Shown here: piece by piece, positions 1-9,174 of the stretch
Layout of the letters: each line of letters begins with the position of its first letter
Numbering within the stretch: the first letter of the stretch is position 1
DNA from: Candidatus Methylobacter oryzae
Lineage (GTDB): Bacteria > Pseudomonadota > Gammaproteobacteria > Methylococcales > Methylomonadaceae
DNA: 64,000 nucleotides
NCBI RefSeq assembly: GCF_003994235.2
Contig: NZ_RYFG02000104.1
Coordinates: 1 to 64,000 of the forward strand
Direction of reading: 5' to 3'
Position numbers and translations under genes: made by a program
The notes under the pieces: model-generated
The model's database searches: none
Told to the model about the DNA's origin: nothing
The model's input: the letters and a program-made list of their open reading frames with translations, nothing else

Positions 1-1
1 A

Positions 2-100
2 CTGATTTCATCGATCGCGATGGAAGAGGGTTTGCGCTTTGCAATCCGTGAAGGTGGCCGTACAGTCGGTGCGGGCGTTGTTGCATCAATAATTGAGTAA
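2..100 (+). CDS. tuf: Elongation factor Tu, C-terminal end (partial)
   Basis: This is the last 32 codons of EF-Tu, the GTPase that brings aminoacyl-tRNA to the ribosome. The frame reads through [20 protein letters not shown] and ends IIE, the nearly invariant end of domain III. The rest lies upstream of the window. Its stop overlaps the first base of an ATG, and rpsJ follows at once, the classical str-to-S10 junction of proteobacteria (rpsL-rpsG-fusA-tuf-rpsJ). Identification is secure even though only the tail is visible. Confidence 0.95.
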   Translation: MISSIAMEEGLRFAIREGGRTVGAGVVASIIE

Positions 101-105
101 TGTAT

Positions 106-417
106 ATGTCTAATCAAACTATCAGAATCCGTTTGAAATCATTTGATCATAAATTGATTGATCAATCAGCTGGTGAGATAGTAGAAACAGCAAGAAGGAC
201 TGGGGCTCAAGTTAAGGGTCCTATCCCATTGCCTACTAAGAAAGAGCGTTTTACTATTTTGATTTCTCCGCATGTAAATAAAGATGCAAGAGATCAGTAT
301 GAATTGAGAACGTATAAAAGATTATTGGATATTGTTGAGCCAACAGAAAAAACCGTAGATGCATTGATGAAGTTGGATCTTGCAGCTGGTGTTGATGTTC
401 AAATAAAACTGAATTAA
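106..417 (+). CDS. rpsJ: 30S ribosomal protein S10
   Basis: S10 sits in the head of the small subunit. As NusE it also joins NusB in transcription antitermination. The 103-residue product matches the E. coli length and carries the family blocks [27 protein letters not shown] and [13 protein letters not shown]. An ATG six bases upstream (position 100) would add Met-Tyr and overlap the tuf stop. I prefer the ATG at 106 because [11 protein letters not shown] matches the usual N-terminus. It is the first gene of the S10 operon, with rplC 22 bases downstream. Confidence 0.98.
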   Translation: MSNQTIRIRLKSFDHKLIDQSAGEIVETARRTGAQVKGPIPLPTKKERFTILISPHVNKDARDQYELRTYKRLLDIVEPTEKTVDALMKLDLAAGVDVQIKLN

Positions 418-439
418 AAGAAAGCAGGGGAATTGGCAG

Positions 440-1090
440 ATGTCAATAGGTCTTATAGGTCGTAAATGTGGTATGACCAGAGTTTTTTGCGAAGATGGAT
501 CGTCAGTACCAGTTACTGTGCTCCAGATCGACTCAAACAGAGTTACACAGATCAAAAGTATTGAAGTTGATGGATATCGCTCAGTTCAAGTGGCAGTGGG
601 CGATAAAAAATCATCCAGAGTCAATAAAGCAATGGCAGGTCATTACGCAGCGGCTAACGTGACAGCTGGACGTGGTCTGTGGGAGTTTAGGCTTGAGGAT
701 GGTGAGGGTGAAGAGCTTTCAGTTGGTTCTCAGTTATCTCTGGATGTTTTTTCACCAGGTCAATTTGTCGATGTTCAAGGTAAGAGTATCGGTAAAGGCT
801 TTGCTGGCGGTGTAAAACGTCACAATTTTAGCATGCAAGATGCAACGCATGGTAACTCACGTTCGCATAGGGTCTTGGGCTCTATTGGTATGTGTCAGAC
901 TCCTGGTCGTGTATTTAAAGGTAAGAAGATGGAAGGTCACATGGGGGCTGAAAAAGTTACAGTTCAAAACCTGACAATACATTCAATTGACACTGCAAGA
1001 AATTTAATCTTAGTGAAAGGTGCTGTGCCTGGCGCTAAAGGCGGAGATGTAATCATTAAACCCGCTATGAAAATGAAAAATAAAGGTTAA
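440..1090 (+). CDS. rplC: 50S ribosomal protein L3
   Basis: L3 is an early-assembly protein of the large subunit, with a long loop reaching towards the peptidyl-transferase centre. The product has 216 residues (E. coli 209), starts [16 protein letters not shown], and has the loop motif [13 protein letters not shown] followed by a SHRVLGSIG block. The region methylated by PrmB in E. coli reads GSIGQNQTPG there and [10 protein letters not shown] here, so one of two glutamines is kept. An AGGGGA Shine-Dalgarno sequence precedes the start, and rplD begins four bases after the stop. Confidence 0.98.
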   Translation: MSIGLIGRKCGMTRVFCEDGSSVPVTVLQIDSNRVTQIKSIEVDGYRSVQVAVGDKKSSRVNKAMAGHYAAANVTAGRGLWEFRLEDGEGEELSVGSQLSLDVFSPGQFVDVQGKSIGKGFAGGVKRHNFSMQDATHGNSRSHRVLGSIGMCQTPGRVFKGKKMEGHMGAEKVTVQNLTIHSIDTARNLILVKGAVPGAKGGDVIIKPAMKMKNKG

Positions 1091-1093
1091 GCT

Positions 1094-1714
1094 ATGAGTT
1101 TGCAAATACCTGCTTTAAACGAACAAGATTCTTCTGGGTGTGTGGAGGTAGCTGAGGCTATTTTTGGGCAAACATTTAATGAAACTTTAGTTCACCAATT
1201 GGTTGTTAGGCATTTGGCAGGCGCTCGAGCCGGAACTAAAGCTCAGAAAACCCGCTCTGATGTAAGTGGTGGTGGTACTAAGCCCTGGAGACAGAAAGGA
1301 ACTGGACGTGCAAGATCTGGCACAACTCGTAGCCCTGTATGGCGGACCGGTGGTGTAGCTTTTGCTGCAAGACCGAGAAACTATGAGCAAAAGTTGAATA
1401 AGAAAATGTTTCGCGTCGGTATCCGCTCAATTTTGTCTGAATTACTTAGGCAAAACAGGTTGGTGGTAAGTAATGATATATTGCCGTCTAGTCCTAAGAC
1501 AAAAGAGCTAAATTTAAGAATAAAAGATATCAATGCAAAGCGAATTCTTATTGTGGTTGAGAATGTGGATGCGAACTTAGCTTTAGCATCAAGAAATATA
1601 CCTTATGTAGAAGTCATTGAGGCAACTAATTTAAATCCAGTGCTATTAGTTTCAGCCGACAAGGTTATTGCTACATCGGCTGCGTTGAAGCAAATAGAGG
1701 AGCGCTTGGCGTGA
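1094..1714 (+). CDS. rplD: 50S ribosomal protein L4
   Basis: L4 lines the peptide exit tunnel. In E. coli it also represses its own S10 operon. The 206-residue product (E. coli 201) has the tunnel-loop signature GTGRARSGTTRSPVWRTGG at about residues 74-92 and the family block RLVVSNDI. The gene starts three bases after rplC, with an AAGG ribosome-binding site inside the rplC end. Its stop overlaps the GTG start of rplW, consistent with translational coupling. No S10 leader lies in the window, so autoregulation cannot be judged here. Confidence 0.98.
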   Translation: MSLQIPALNEQDSSGCVEVAEAIFGQTFNETLVHQLVVRHLAGARAGTKAQKTRSDVSGGGTKPWRQKGTGRARSGTTRSPVWRTGGVAFAARPRNYEQKLNKKMFRVGIRSILSELLRQNRLVVSNDILPSSPKTKELNLRIKDINAKRILIVVENVDANLALASRNIPYVEVIEATNLNPVLLVSADKVIATSAALKQIEERLA

Positions 1715-2010
1715 GTTTAAATAAATACCAGTTGGCAGGAGTGCTTCAGGCTCCGATTGTGTCTGAGAAAAGCACTGTTGCAGCAGAAAAAAATAACCAG
1801 TTTGTTTTTAAGGTGCAAAAGAATGCAACTAAAAAACAAGTAAAAAGTGCGGTAGAATTAATGTTTAGCGTGGAAGTTGATTCGGTTCAAGTTTTAAACG
1901 TTAAAGGCAAGAAAAAAAGATTTGGCGGCTTGCTGGGGCAAAGATCTGATTGGAAAAAGGCTTATGTAAAACTTAAGTCTGGCCATGATATAGATTTCTC
2001 CGCTGCTTAA
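1711..2010 (+). CDS. rplW: 50S ribosomal protein L23
   Basis: L23 surrounds the tunnel exit and is the docking site for trigger factor and the signal recognition particle. The product has 99 residues (E. coli 100). The segment LQAPIVSEKST contains the glutamate that contacts trigger factor in E. coli, and VNVKGKKKRFGG-like basic residues follow in the extended loop. The gene starts with GTG inside the overlapping rplD stop (GTGA), so it is probably translationally coupled. A 43-base gap separates it from rplB. Confidence 0.97.
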   Translation: MSLNKYQLAGVLQAPIVSEKSTVAAEKNNQFVFKVQKNATKKQVKSAVELMFSVEVDSVQVLNVKGKKKRFGGLLGQRSDWKKAYVKLKSGHDIDFSAA

Positions 2011-2053
2011 GTAAGTTTAAGTATTACAAGATCAATAGGAAACGGTAGAAAGC

Positions 2054-2881
2054 ATGGCTATTGTAAAGTCTAAACCGACGTCAGCAGGTTCAAGGTTTGT
2101 AGTACGGATCACAAATGATGGTCTGTATAAGGGCAAACCATACGCGCCTTTGTTAAGTAAGAATAGCAAGACTGGGGGTCGTAATAATCAGGGGCGTATT
2201 ACAACGCGTCATGTGGGTGGTGGTCATAAGCAGCACTACCGGATTATTGATTTTAAAAGAAATAAAATCGATATTCCTGCCGTTGTTGAGCGTCTTGAAT
2301 ATGATCCAAACAGGACTGCTAATATCGCTTTAGTCTTGTTCAAAGATGGGGAGCGTAGATACATCATTGCTCCTAAAGGGCTTGAGGTCGGGCAGGAGAT
2401 TCTTTCTTCTGAGACTGCATCTATTAAGCCAGGTAATTGTATGCCGTTGAGAAATATACCAATGGGTACAACAGTTCATTGTGTAGAATTGAAGCCTGGT
2501 AAAGGAGCACAAGTAGCTCGCAGTGCTGGTACATCAGTGCAGTTGGTTGCAAAAGATGGTGCTCATGCAACTCTAAGATTACGGTCTGGTGAAATGCGTA
2601 AAGTTATGGCTGATTGTCGCGCTGTTATAGGTGAGGTTTCAAATTCAGAACATAGCTTGATATCTCTTGGAAAAGCGGGTGCTTCAAGGTGGCGTGGTGT
2701 TCGACCTACTGTTCGTGGTGTTGTAATGAATCCCGTTGATCATCCCCATGGAGGTGGTGAAGGTCGTACATCAGGTGGTAGACACCCTGTTTCTCCTTGG
2801 GGTATGCCAACTAAAGGTTATAAAACCAGAAACAATAAGCGTACTGATAATATGATTATCAGACGTCGTAAGCTTAAATAG
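2054..2881 (+). CDS. rplB: 50S ribosomal protein L2
   Basis: L2 is a primary 23S rRNA-binding protein needed for subunit association and peptidyl transferase assembly. The product has 275 residues (E. coli 273). The signature [18 protein letters not shown] near residues 224-241 includes the highly conserved histidine, and the basic C-terminal tail ends MIIRRRKLK. An AGGAA sequence precedes the ATG. It is the fifth gene of the S10 operon, followed after 12 bases by rpsS. Confidence 0.98.
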   Translation: MAIVKSKPTSAGSRFVVRITNDGLYKGKPYAPLLSKNSKTGGRNNQGRITTRHVGGGHKQHYRIIDFKRNKIDIPAVVERLEYDPNRTANIALVLFKDGERRYIIAPKGLEVGQEILSSETASIKPGNCMPLRNIPMGTTVHCVELKPGKGAQVARSAGTSVQLVAKDGAHATLRLRSGEMRKVMADCRAVIGEVSNSEHSLISLGKAGASRWRGVRPTVRGVVMNPVDHPHGGGEGRTSGGRHPVSPWGMPTKGYKTRNNKRTDNMIIRRRKLK

Positions 2882-2893
2882 AGAGGAATTAGC

Positions 2894-3166
2894 GTGCCGC
2901 GTTCAATTAAAAAAGGTCCTTTTATTGATCATCATCTGCTCAAGAAAGTTGAGGATGCTGTGAGCACAAATAATAGGAAACCGATTAAAACATGGTCAAG
3001 AAGATCGATGATTATTCCTGATATGCTGGGTTTGACTATAGCGATCCATAACGGACGTCTACATGTACCTGTTCTGATTTCTGAGAATATGGTTGGGCAT
3101 AAGTTAGGGGAATTCTCACCAACTCGTACATATAAAGGCCACGTGGCTGATAAGAAATCTAGATAG
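2894..3166 (+). CDS. rpsS: 30S ribosomal protein S19
   Basis: S19 forms a complex with S13 in the head of the 30S subunit, close to the A-site tRNA. The product has 90 residues and starts [17 protein letters not shown] after the initiator, as expected. It carries the block [20 protein letters not shown] and ends in the [14 protein letters not shown] tail. Translation starts at GTG behind AGAGGA. It lies between rplB and rplV in the standard order, and its 8-base gap to rplV suggests coupled expression. Confidence 0.98.
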   Translation: MPRSIKKGPFIDHHLLKKVEDAVSTNNRKPIKTWSRRSMIIPDMLGLTIAIHNGRLHVPVLISENMVGHKLGEFSPTRTYKGHVADKKSR

Positions 3167-3174
3167 GTTGTATA

Positions 3175-3510
3175 ATGGAAGTTTCAGCAAAATTAAAAAA
3201 CGCTCCACTATCTGCGCAGAAAGCTAGGCTGGTTGGGGATCAGATTCGCGGTTTGCCCGTTGAAAAAGCGTTAAATACGTTAAAGTTTAGTTCAAAAAAA
3301 GCGGCGGCGATTTTTAAAAAAATTCTTGAGTCTGCCATCGCGAATGCGGAACATAATGAAAGCGCAGATATTGACGAACTAAAAGTGTCGACCGTTTATG
3401 TAAATGAAGGGGCGACAATGAAAAGATTCAAGGCAAGAGCTAAAGGACGTGCAAATCATATCCTTAAAAGAACCTGCCATATTACAGTTAAAGTTGCAGA
3501 ATTCGAGTAG
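3175..3510 (+). CDS. rplV: 50S ribosomal protein L22
   Basis: L22 contacts all domains of 23S rRNA, and its long beta-hairpin narrows the exit tunnel next to L4. The product has 111 residues (E. coli 110). The family motif [15 protein letters not shown] is near residues 13-27, and the tunnel hairpin contains [15 protein letters not shown]. No insertion or deletion is evident in the hairpin, where macrolide-resistance changes occur in other species. It is followed after 9 bases by rpsC. Confidence 0.98.
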   Translation: MEVSAKLKNAPLSAQKARLVGDQIRGLPVEKALNTLKFSSKKAAAIFKKILESAIANAEHNESADIDELKVSTVYVNEGATMKRFKARAKGRANHILKRTCHITVKVAEFE

Positions 3511-3519
3511 GGGCAGAAA

Positions 3520-4191
3520 ATGGGTCAAAAGGTTCATCCAACGGGTATTCGCCTTGGTATAGTAAAAGATTGGAATTCTAGATGGTATGCTAGCAGTCAG
3601 GATTATTCCAATTTTTTGCACCAAGATTTGACAGTTAGGGACTATATAAAGAAAAAATTAGCTCATGCTTCTGTAAGTCGTATCCAAATCAATCGTCCAC
3701 CAAATAATGCACATATTACAATTCATACTGCAAGACCGGGCATTGTAATAGGTAAAAAAGGTGAGGATATTGAAACATTAAGGCAAGCAATATCAAAAAT
3801 GATGGGCATTCCTGTTCAATTAAATGTTGAAGAAATTAGAAAGCCTGAATTAGATGCTCAATTGGTTGCTGAAGGTGTTGCTCAGCAGCTTGAAAAAAGA
3901 ATTATGTATCGTCGAGCAATGAAGCGAGCAGTAACTAACACTATGCGCTTAGGTGCCGAAGGAATAAAGATTAATGTTGGCGGTCGATTGAATGGTGCAG
4001 AAATTGCCCGGAGTGAATGGTATAGAGAGGGGCGCGTGCCTCTTCATACATTAAGAGCAGACATCGATTATGCAACTGCAGAAGCGCATACTACCTATGG
4101 AATAATCGGCATCAAGGTGTGGATATTCAAAGGTGAAGTATTTGACATGGATGCTCACATTGCATCTATTAACTCAGAATCTAAAAAATAG
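3520..4191 (+). CDS. rpsC: 30S ribosomal protein S3
   Basis: S3 lies at the mRNA entry channel and takes part in the ribosomal helicase activity. The product has 223 residues, about ten fewer than E. coli because the acidic and basic C-terminal tail is short. The KH-domain loop [11 protein letters not shown] is at about residues 75-85, and the C-terminal domain has [14 protein letters not shown]-type residues. The start is preceded by TAGGGG. It belongs to the S10 operon, with rplP 16 bases downstream. Confidence 0.98.
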   Translation: MGQKVHPTGIRLGIVKDWNSRWYASSQDYSNFLHQDLTVRDYIKKKLAHASVSRIQINRPPNNAHITIHTARPGIVIGKKGEDIETLRQAISKMMGIPVQLNVEEIRKPELDAQLVAEGVAQQLEKRIMYRRAMKRAVTNTMRLGAEGIKINVGGRLNGAEIARSEWYREGRVPLHTLRADIDYATAEAHTTYGIIGIKVWIFKGEVFDMDAHIASINSESKK

Positions 4192-4207
4192 TTGAAGGAA
4201 TAAAGAA

Positions 4208-4621
4208 ATGCTTCAACCTAAAAGAACAAAATTCCGTAAGCAACATAAGGGCAGAAATAACGGTACTGCCATACGTGGTTCATCAGTAAGTTTTGGTGAC
4301 TTTGGCCTTAAGTCAGTTGAGCGCGGAAGAATAACCGCACGTCAAATTGAGTCGGCTCGTAGAACAATTACTCGTCATGTAAAACGCGGCGGTAAAATAT
4401 GGATTAGAATATTCCCTGATAAGCCGATTACTAAAAAGCCGTTAGAAGTTCGTATGGGAAAAGGAAAAGGTAGTGTAGAATATTGGGTCGCTCAGGTTAA
4501 GCCTGGCACAATGTTGTATGAAATACAGGGGGTCTCTGAAGAACTGGCTCGTGAGGCATTTGCTTTGGGCGCTGCTAAGTTACCTTTAAAAACACTCTTT
4601 ACTGCTCGGACAATAATGTAA
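4208..4621 (+). CDS. rplP: 50S ribosomal protein L16
   Basis: L16 helps organise the A site of the large subunit and is a late-assembly protein. The product has 137 residues (E. coli 136) and starts [16 protein letters not shown]. The segment [15 protein letters not shown] keeps the arginine that the oxygenase RoxA hydroxylates in E. coli; whether that occurs here is unknown. The gene's TAA shares one base with the ATG of rpmC, and GAAGGA lies upstream of its own start. Confidence 0.98.
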   Translation: MLQPKRTKFRKQHKGRNNGTAIRGSSVSFGDFGLKSVERGRITARQIESARRTITRHVKRGGKIWIRIFPDKPITKKPLEVRMGKGKGSVEYWVAQVKPGTMLYEIQGVSEELAREAFALGAAKLPLKTLFTARTIM

Positions 4622-4812
4622 TGAAAGTAAGTGAATTGCGCCAAAAATCAAAAGACGAATTAGGGTCAATGTTGCTCGAGTTATCGCGTGAACAATTTAA
4701 TCTAAAAATGCAGAAAGGTACTGGTCAGTTATCTAAGCCGGATCAAATTAAAAGGGTTCGACGTAATGTGGCACGTATTCATACCATATTAAACGAAATG
4801 GCGAGCGCATAA
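4621..4812 (+). CDS. rpmC: 50S ribosomal protein L29
   Basis: L29 is a small two-helix protein next to L23 at the tunnel exit. The product has 63 residues, the same as in E. coli. It begins [14 protein letters not shown] and has the family block [20 protein letters not shown] ahead of a basic second helix. Its ATG overlaps the rplP stop by one base, and rpsQ begins one base after its stop. The very tight packing argues for translational coupling across the three genes. Confidence 0.98.
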   Translation: MKVSELRQKSKDELGSMLLELSREQFNLKMQKGTGQLSKPDQIKRVRRNVARIHTILNEMASA

Positions 4813-4813
4813 A

Positions 4814-5077
4814 ATGACTGAAAATGTAACGAAGTTGCGGACGATCTCTGGTCGGGTTGTCAGTAATAAAATGGATAAAACAATTACAGTTTTAGTTGAA
4901 CGAGTAGTAAAACATCCTGTCTACGGTAAGTATATTAAACGTTCCACTAAAATGATGGCGCATGATGAGCAGAATATTTGCCAAGAAGGCGACGTAGTAT
5001 CCATTACATCATGCAGACCTATGTCTAAGAATAAAACTTTTATGTTGGTTCAGGTCTTAGAAAGTGCCAACAAATAG
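4814..5077 (+). CDS. rpsQ: 30S ribosomal protein S17
   Basis: S17 is an OB-fold primary binder of 16S rRNA in the body of the small subunit. The 87-residue product contains [18 protein letters not shown] and [20 protein letters not shown], the two diagnostic blocks. It is the last gene of the S10-type transcription unit in E. coli. Here only a 40-base A/T-rich gap separates it from rplN, and no terminator or strong promoter is visible in that gap, so S10 and spc genes may be co-transcribed. Confidence 0.98.
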   Translation: MTENVTKLRTISGRVVSNKMDKTITVLVERVVKHPVYGKYIKRSTKMMAHDEQNICQEGDVVSITSCRPMSKNKTFMLVQVLESANK

Positions 5078-5117
5078 CTTTTAAGCTATTTAATAAACAG
5101 AAAATTAGGAATAAATC

Positions 5118-5486
5118 ATGATTCAGATGCAAACTAACCTTGACGTTGCCGATAACAGCGGTGCAAAAAAGGTCATGTGTATCAAAGTATTGGGTGGGTC
5201 TCATAGGCGCTATGCAGGTATTGGTGATATCATCAAAGTAAGTATAAAAGATGCGATACCACGTGGAAGAGTAAAAAAAGGCGAAGTTTACAATGCGTTG
5301 GTCGTTAGAACCTGTAAAGGCGTTCGTCGGCCCGATGGGTCTGTTATTCGCTTTGATGGTAATGCTGCTGTTATTTTGAATAATAACTTGCAGCCGCTCG
5401 GTACACGTATTTTTGGCCCTGTAACACGTGAGCTAAGAGGCGAGAGATTTATGAAGATTATCTCTCTAGCTCCTGAAGTTTTATAA
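5118..5486 (+). CDS. rplN: 50S ribosomal protein L14
   Basis: L14 forms part of the interface with the small subunit and is the binding site of the silencing factor RsfS. The product has 122 residues (E. coli 123). It starts [17 protein letters not shown] and contains the motif [19 protein letters not shown]-like block near residues 63-81. The [12 protein letters not shown]-type block near the end reads [13 protein letters not shown]. It is the first gene of the spc-type group, 15 bases ahead of rplX. Confidence 0.98.
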   Translation: MIQMQTNLDVADNSGAKKVMCIKVLGGSHRRYAGIGDIIKVSIKDAIPRGRVKKGEVYNALVVRTCKGVRRPDGSVIRFDGNAAVILNNNLQPLGTRIFGPVTRELRGERFMKIISLAPEVL

Positions 5487-5501
5487 GGTAGGGTTCAAGA
5501 A

Positions 5502-5819
5502 ATGCAAAAAATTAAACAAGGCGATGAAGTAATCGTTCTTACTGGAAAAGATAAAGGTAAGAGCGGAAGAGTAAGTAAGGTTTTAAAAGATAACAAGGTT
5601 TTGGTTGAAGGAATTAATCAGGCCAAAAAGAACCAAAAACCAAATCCAAATGCTGGGGTTTCAGGTGGAATTGTTGTTAAGGATATGCCTATTAACATTT
5701 CTAATGTTGGGCTGTATAATCCTGCGACCAAAAAAGCGGATCGTGTCGGCTTTAAGTTTCTAGAAGATGGAAAAAAAGTCAGATATTTTAAGTCAACAAA
5801 TGAAGTTGTTGATGTATAG
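5502..5819 (+). CDS. rplX: 50S ribosomal protein L24
   Basis: L24 is one of the two assembly-initiator proteins of the large subunit and binds the 5' end of 23S rRNA. The 105-residue product (E. coli 104) opens with a KOW motif: [20 protein letters not shown] at about residues 7-26. [18 protein letters not shown]-like block lies near the end. It is embedded between rplN and rplE at 15-base spacings, the standard order. Confidence 0.98.
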   Translation: MQKIKQGDEVIVLTGKDKGKSGRVSKVLKDNKVLVEGINQAKKNQKPNPNAGVSGGIVVKDMPINISNVGLYNPATKKADRVGFKFLEDGKKVRYFKSTNEVVDV

Positions 5820-5834
5820 GGTGTAGATAAAATC

Positions 5835-6374
5835 ATGGCTAGACTAGAAACCGTATATAAAGAAAAAATCCTACCGGCATTAATAGAGCAGTTTGGTTAT
5901 AATTCTGTGATGCAAGCGCCGCGCATAACAAAGATTACCCTCAATATGGGGGTAGGTGGGGCTGTTGCTGATAAAAAGGTATTGCAGTCCGCAGTGAGTG
6001 ACATGGAAAAAATTTCCGGGCAGAAAGCTGTTATTACTTTAGCAAGAAAATCAATAGCAGGTTTTAAGATTCGTGATGATATGCCAATCGGATGTAAAGT
6101 AACTCTACGTAGCGATAGGATGTATGAATTTTTAGATCGATTGATAAGTATTTCTATTCCTCGTATTCGTGACTTTAGAGGGTTAAATCCTAAAAGTTTT
6201 GATGGGCGTGGTAATTACTCAATGGGTGTCAAAGAACAAATCATTTTTCCAGAGATTGATTATGATAAAATTGATGCTTTACGCGGTATGGATATAACAA
6301 TTACTACAACAGCTCGAACAAATGAAGAAGGTTTGGCTTTGTTGAAGCTTTTTAATTTTCCATTTAAGAACTAA
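5835..6374 (+). CDS. rplE: 50S ribosomal protein L5
   Basis: L5 joins L18 and 5S rRNA in the central protuberance and contacts P-site tRNA. The product has 179 residues, equal to E. coli. Diagnostic blocks are [16 protein letters not shown] near residue 33 and a [18 protein letters not shown] segment near residue 120. In E. coli the mRNA near this start is the target of repressor S8; I did not establish an equivalent hairpin here. rpsN follows after 12 bases. Confidence 0.98.
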   Translation: MARLETVYKEKILPALIEQFGYNSVMQAPRITKITLNMGVGGAVADKKVLQSAVSDMEKISGQKAVITLARKSIAGFKIRDDMPIGCKVTLRSDRMYEFLDRLISISIPRIRDFRGLNPKSFDGRGNYSMGVKEQIIFPEIDYDKIDALRGMDITITTTARTNEEGLALLKLFNFPFKN

Positions 6375-6386
6375 AGGGCGGATAAG

Positions 6387-6692
6387 ATGGCTAAGAAATC
6401 AATGATTGCGCGTGAAGATAAGCGTAAAAGGCTAGTGCAGAAGTATGATGTTAAACGTAGATCTTTGAAAGAAATAATAAGGGATCCAAACACTACATTT
6501 GAAAATAAAGAATCTGCTCACTTACAACTTCAAAAATTACCAAGAGACTCAAGCTCATCACGAGTTCGTAATCGCTGTAATTTAACTGGGCGTCCTCATG
6601 GTTATTATCGTAAGTTTGGTCTTAGTAGGAATAAACTAAGAGAAGCGACAATGCGTGGCGATGTACCAGGTTTGGTGAAGGCAAGTTGGTAA
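6387..6692 (+). CDS. rpsN: 30S ribosomal protein S14 (zinc-free long form)
   Basis: S14 is a late-assembling protein of the 30S head. The product has 101 residues, the length of the E. coli long form. It has the block [20 protein letters not shown] near residues 61-80 but not the CxxC...CxxC zinc ribbon of the short form, so it is the zinc-independent type. Compare rpmJ in the same cluster, which keeps its zinc ligands. The gene lies between rplE and rpsH with a 33-base gap downstream. Confidence 0.97.
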   Translation: MAKKSMIAREDKRKRLVQKYDVKRRSLKEIIRDPNTTFENKESAHLQLQKLPRDSSSSRVRNRCNLTGRPHGYYRKFGLSRNKLREATMRGDVPGLVKASW

Positions 6693-6725
6693 GATCTTTT
6701 AGATCAAGTTTAGAGAGATTATAAG

Positions 6726-7121
6726 ATGAGTATGACAGACCCAGTCGCAGATATGCTGACCCGGATTAGAAACGGTCAATCTGCTGGTAAAAAGATTGTT
6801 AAGCAGCCTTCGTCCAAGCTGAAAGTATCAATTGCCAAGGTATTAAAAGAGGAAGGTTATATTACAGATTACTCAATAGAAACAATCGGTAGTCATGCGG
6901 AAATGACTATAGAGCTCAAGTACTATAAGGGTGTTCCTGTAATTGAAAATATCAAGAGAATTAGTAAACCTGGTTTACGTATTTATAAATCTAAGGATGA
7001 ATTACCAAAGGTTCTTGGCGGGCTAGGGATCGCTATCGTATCAACATCAAATGGTGTTATGACCGATAGAGCTGCTCGTTCAATTGGGCATGGCGGCGAA
7101 GTCATTTGTACTGTTTGTTAA
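6726..7121 (+). CDS. rpsH: 30S ribosomal protein S8
   Basis: S8 binds the central domain of 16S rRNA and, in E. coli, represses the spc operon by binding its mRNA. The product has 131 residues. It starts [18 protein letters not shown], and its C-terminal RNA-binding block includes [20 protein letters not shown] followed by GGEVICTVC. The gene is in standard position, 15 bases before rplF. Confidence 0.98.
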   Translation: MSMTDPVADMLTRIRNGQSAGKKIVKQPSSKLKVSIAKVLKEEGYITDYSIETIGSHAEMTIELKYYKGVPVIENIKRISKPGLRIYKSKDELPKVLGGLGIAIVSTSNGVMTDRAARSIGHGGEVICTVC

Positions 7122-7136
7122 GGTGTAGGTCAGGTT

Positions 7137-7670
7137 ATGTCTAGAATTGCTAAGGCCCCGGTAACTATCCCAAATGGAGTGGATATTAAGCTAGAGGGTA
7201 ATAATGTGACTGTAAAAGGAAGTAATGGTCAATTGTCTTATGATATTAATCCTGCTGTTAGTCTTGATATTACAGGTAACGTAATTCAAGTGCAATGGGA
7301 TAGAGATGATAAAAAAGCTACCGCTCAAGCTGGAACGGCGAGAGCAATCGTAAGTAACATGGTTGTTGGGGTATCCGCTGGGTTTGAGAAGAAACTCAGC
7401 CTAATTGGTGTAGGTTATAGAGCGCAGGCTAAAGGAAATATATTAAACCTAGCTTTGGGTTTTTCTCATCCGGTTGATTTTGAAGTTCCTGCTGGGGTGT
7501 CTGTTGAAACGCCTAGTCAAACTGAAATTGTAATCAAAGGGAGTGATAAGCAATTAATAGGCGAAGTTGCTGCCAAAATAAGAGCATATAGACCACCTGA
7601 GCCTTATAAAGGTAAAGGTGTTAGATATACTGATGAACATGTTGTAAGAAAAGAAGCTAAGAAGAAGTAA
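7137..7670 (+). CDS. rplF: 50S ribosomal protein L6
   Basis: L6 lies near the GTPase-associated centre and is needed for late assembly. The product has 177 residues, equal to E. coli, with two duplicated beta-rich domains. The C-terminal signature [19 protein letters not shown] is at about residues 149-167, followed by a basic tail ending in KEAKKK. It starts with ATG after GTCAGGTT, and rplR begins nine bases after its stop. Confidence 0.98.
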   Translation: MSRIAKAPVTIPNGVDIKLEGNNVTVKGSNGQLSYDINPAVSLDITGNVIQVQWDRDDKKATAQAGTARAIVSNMVVGVSAGFEKKLSLIGVGYRAQAKGNILNLALGFSHPVDFEVPAGVSVETPSQTEIVIKGSDKQLIGEVAAKIRAYRPPEPYKGKGVRYTDEHVVRKEAKKK

Positions 7671-7679
7671 GGTAGCGAA

Positions 7680-8033
7680 ATGGAAAAGAAACAAGCTCGT
7701 ATGAAGCGCGCATTAAAGTTGCGCAGCAAAATTAAGAAATTAAGCGCAATTCGACTATCAATTCATAAAACTTCGCAACATATATATGCTCAAGTTATTA
7801 GTGCTGATGGTTCTACAACTTTAGCTAGCGCATCGACAACTCAGGCTGAGATTAAATCGACATTAAAGAATACTGGAAATGTAAGTGCTGCAGTTGAGGT
7901 AGGCAAATCTATTGCGCAAAAGGCGATTGCAGTAGGAGTATCCGAAGTTGCATTTGATCGTTCAGGATTTAAATATCATGGTCGCGTTAAGGCATTGGCT
8001 GATGCAGCGCGCGAAGCCGGTTTGAAATTTTAG
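7680..8033 (+). CDS. rplR: 50S ribosomal protein L18
   Basis: L18 binds 5S rRNA and, with L5, installs it in the central protuberance. The product has 117 residues, equal to E. coli. It has a basic N-terminus ([19 protein letters not shown]), the block [16 protein letters not shown], and the C-terminal signature [20 protein letters not shown]. The order rplF-rplR-rpsE is the standard spc order, with nine-base gaps on both sides. Confidence 0.98.
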   Translation: MEKKQARMKRALKLRSKIKKLSAIRLSIHKTSQHIYAQVISADGSTTLASASTTQAEIKSTLKNTGNVSAAVEVGKSIAQKAIAVGVSEVAFDRSGFKYHGRVKALADAAREAGLKF

Positions 8034-8042
8034 GGGAATAAA

Positions 8043-8549
8043 ATGTCTACAGCACCTTCTCAGGTTAGTGCAGATGGTTTGCAAGAAAAATTAGTAAATG
8101 TAAGGCGTGTTGCAAAAGTAGTTAAAGGCGGTAGGGTCTTTGGCTTTACGGCGCTCACCGTTGTTGGTGATGGCGAAGGTAGAGTTGGTTATGGTGTTAG
8201 TAAGGCTCGTGAGGTGCCTATTGCAATCCAAAAATCTCTTGAGCAGGCACGTAAGAATATGCGCAAAGTCTCATTGAAAGGTGATACATTGCAGTACCCT
8301 GTTATGAACGCAACTGGAGCTGCTAAAGTTTATATGCAGCCCGCCTCTGAAGGTACTGGAATTATTGCGGGTGGGGCAATGAGAGCTGTTTTTGAAGTAG
8401 TTGGCGTGCATAATGTATTAGCTAAATGCATTGGAACAAGTAATCCAATCAATGTTGTCAGGGCAACAATTAACGGCCTCACTAGTATGCATAATGCTAA
8501 TCAAATAGCTGCAAAGCGCGGCTTATCAGTTGAACAGATTATTGGGTAG
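8043..8549 (+). CDS. rpsE: 30S ribosomal protein S5
   Basis: S5 lies at the mRNA entry side and influences decoding accuracy; the classical spectinomycin-resistance changes map to its N-terminal loop. The product has 168 residues (E. coli 167). The loop reads [20 protein letters not shown] near residues 23-42, and the double-stranded-RNA-binding-like block [20 protein letters not shown] follows. The wild-type-looking loop shows no deletion. rpmD begins at once downstream. Confidence 0.98.
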   Translation: MSTAPSQVSADGLQEKLVNVRRVAKVVKGGRVFGFTALTVVGDGEGRVGYGVSKAREVPIAIQKSLEQARKNMRKVSLKGDTLQYPVMNATGAAKVYMQPASEGTGIIAGGAMRAVFEVVGVHNVLAKCIGTSNPINVVRATINGLTSMHNANQIAAKRGLSVEQIIG

Positions 8550-8554
8550 TAGTG

Positions 8555-8740
8555 ATGGCTGGTAATAAAATAAGTGTTACGATGATAAAAAGCAGATTTG
8601 GACGATTGCCCCGCCACCAAGCTTGTTTAAAAGGTTTGGGGTTGCGTAAGATTAATCAGACTGTTGTGGTGCTTGATACCCCGGAAAACCGAGGTATGAT
8701 AAATAAAATATCGTACATGCTAAAATTTGAGGAAGTATAA
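8555..8740 (+). CDS. rpmD: 50S ribosomal protein L30
   Basis: L30 is a small large-subunit protein present in most proteobacteria. The product has 61 residues (E. coli 59), with the block [20 protein letters not shown] and the later segment [24 protein letters not shown] three bases upstream (8552) is also in frame; I chose the ATG because [13 protein letters not shown] fits the family start. The stop overlaps the ATG of rplO by one base (TAATG). Confidence 0.97.
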   Translation: MAGNKISVTMIKSRFGRLPRHQACLKGLGLRKINQTVVVLDTPENRGMINKISYMLKFEEV

Positions 8741-9174
8741 TGTATCTAAATACAATCCGTTCAAGTGAAGGTGCACGAAGAGCGTCTAAACGTGTGGGTC
8801 GCGGTATAGGTTGTACTCTTGGCAAGACTTGTGGAAGAGGTCATAAGGGGCAGAAGGCACGTAGTGGTGGCTTTCATAAAGTTGGTTTCGAGGGTGGTCA
8901 GATGCCTTTGCAGCGGCGATTACCTAAGATTGGGTTTACATCGTCAATGAGCAAATATTCTGCCGAGGTTAGACTGAGTGAGCTTGATATTTTAAGTGAT
9001 AATGTAGTTGATCTTAAGGCTCTTATCGATGCTAATATTGTGCCGGTGTTTACAAAGAAAGCTAAAATAATAAAGTCTGGCTCACTAAGTAAAGCTTTGA
9101 CAATCAAGGGAATAAGTGTTACTGGTGGAGCCAAGGAATCTATTGAAGCTGCTGGCGGCAAAGTAGAGGTTTAA
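8740..9174 (+). CDS. rplO: 50S ribosomal protein L15
   Basis: L15 is a late-assembly protein that stabilises the large subunit. The product has 144 residues, equal to E. coli. The glycine-rich N-terminal extension [20 protein letters not shown] runs at about residues 18-37, and [18 protein letters not shown] follows near 50. It overlaps rpmD by one base, and the secY GTG begins directly after its stop, so the three genes look coupled. Confidence 0.98.
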   Translation: MYLNTIRSSEGARRASKRVGRGIGCTLGKTCGRGHKGQKARSGGFHKVGFEGGQMPLQRRLPKIGFTSSMSKYSAEVRLSELDILSDNVVDLKALIDANIVPVFTKKAKIIKSGSLSKALTIKGISVTGGAKESIEAAGGKVEV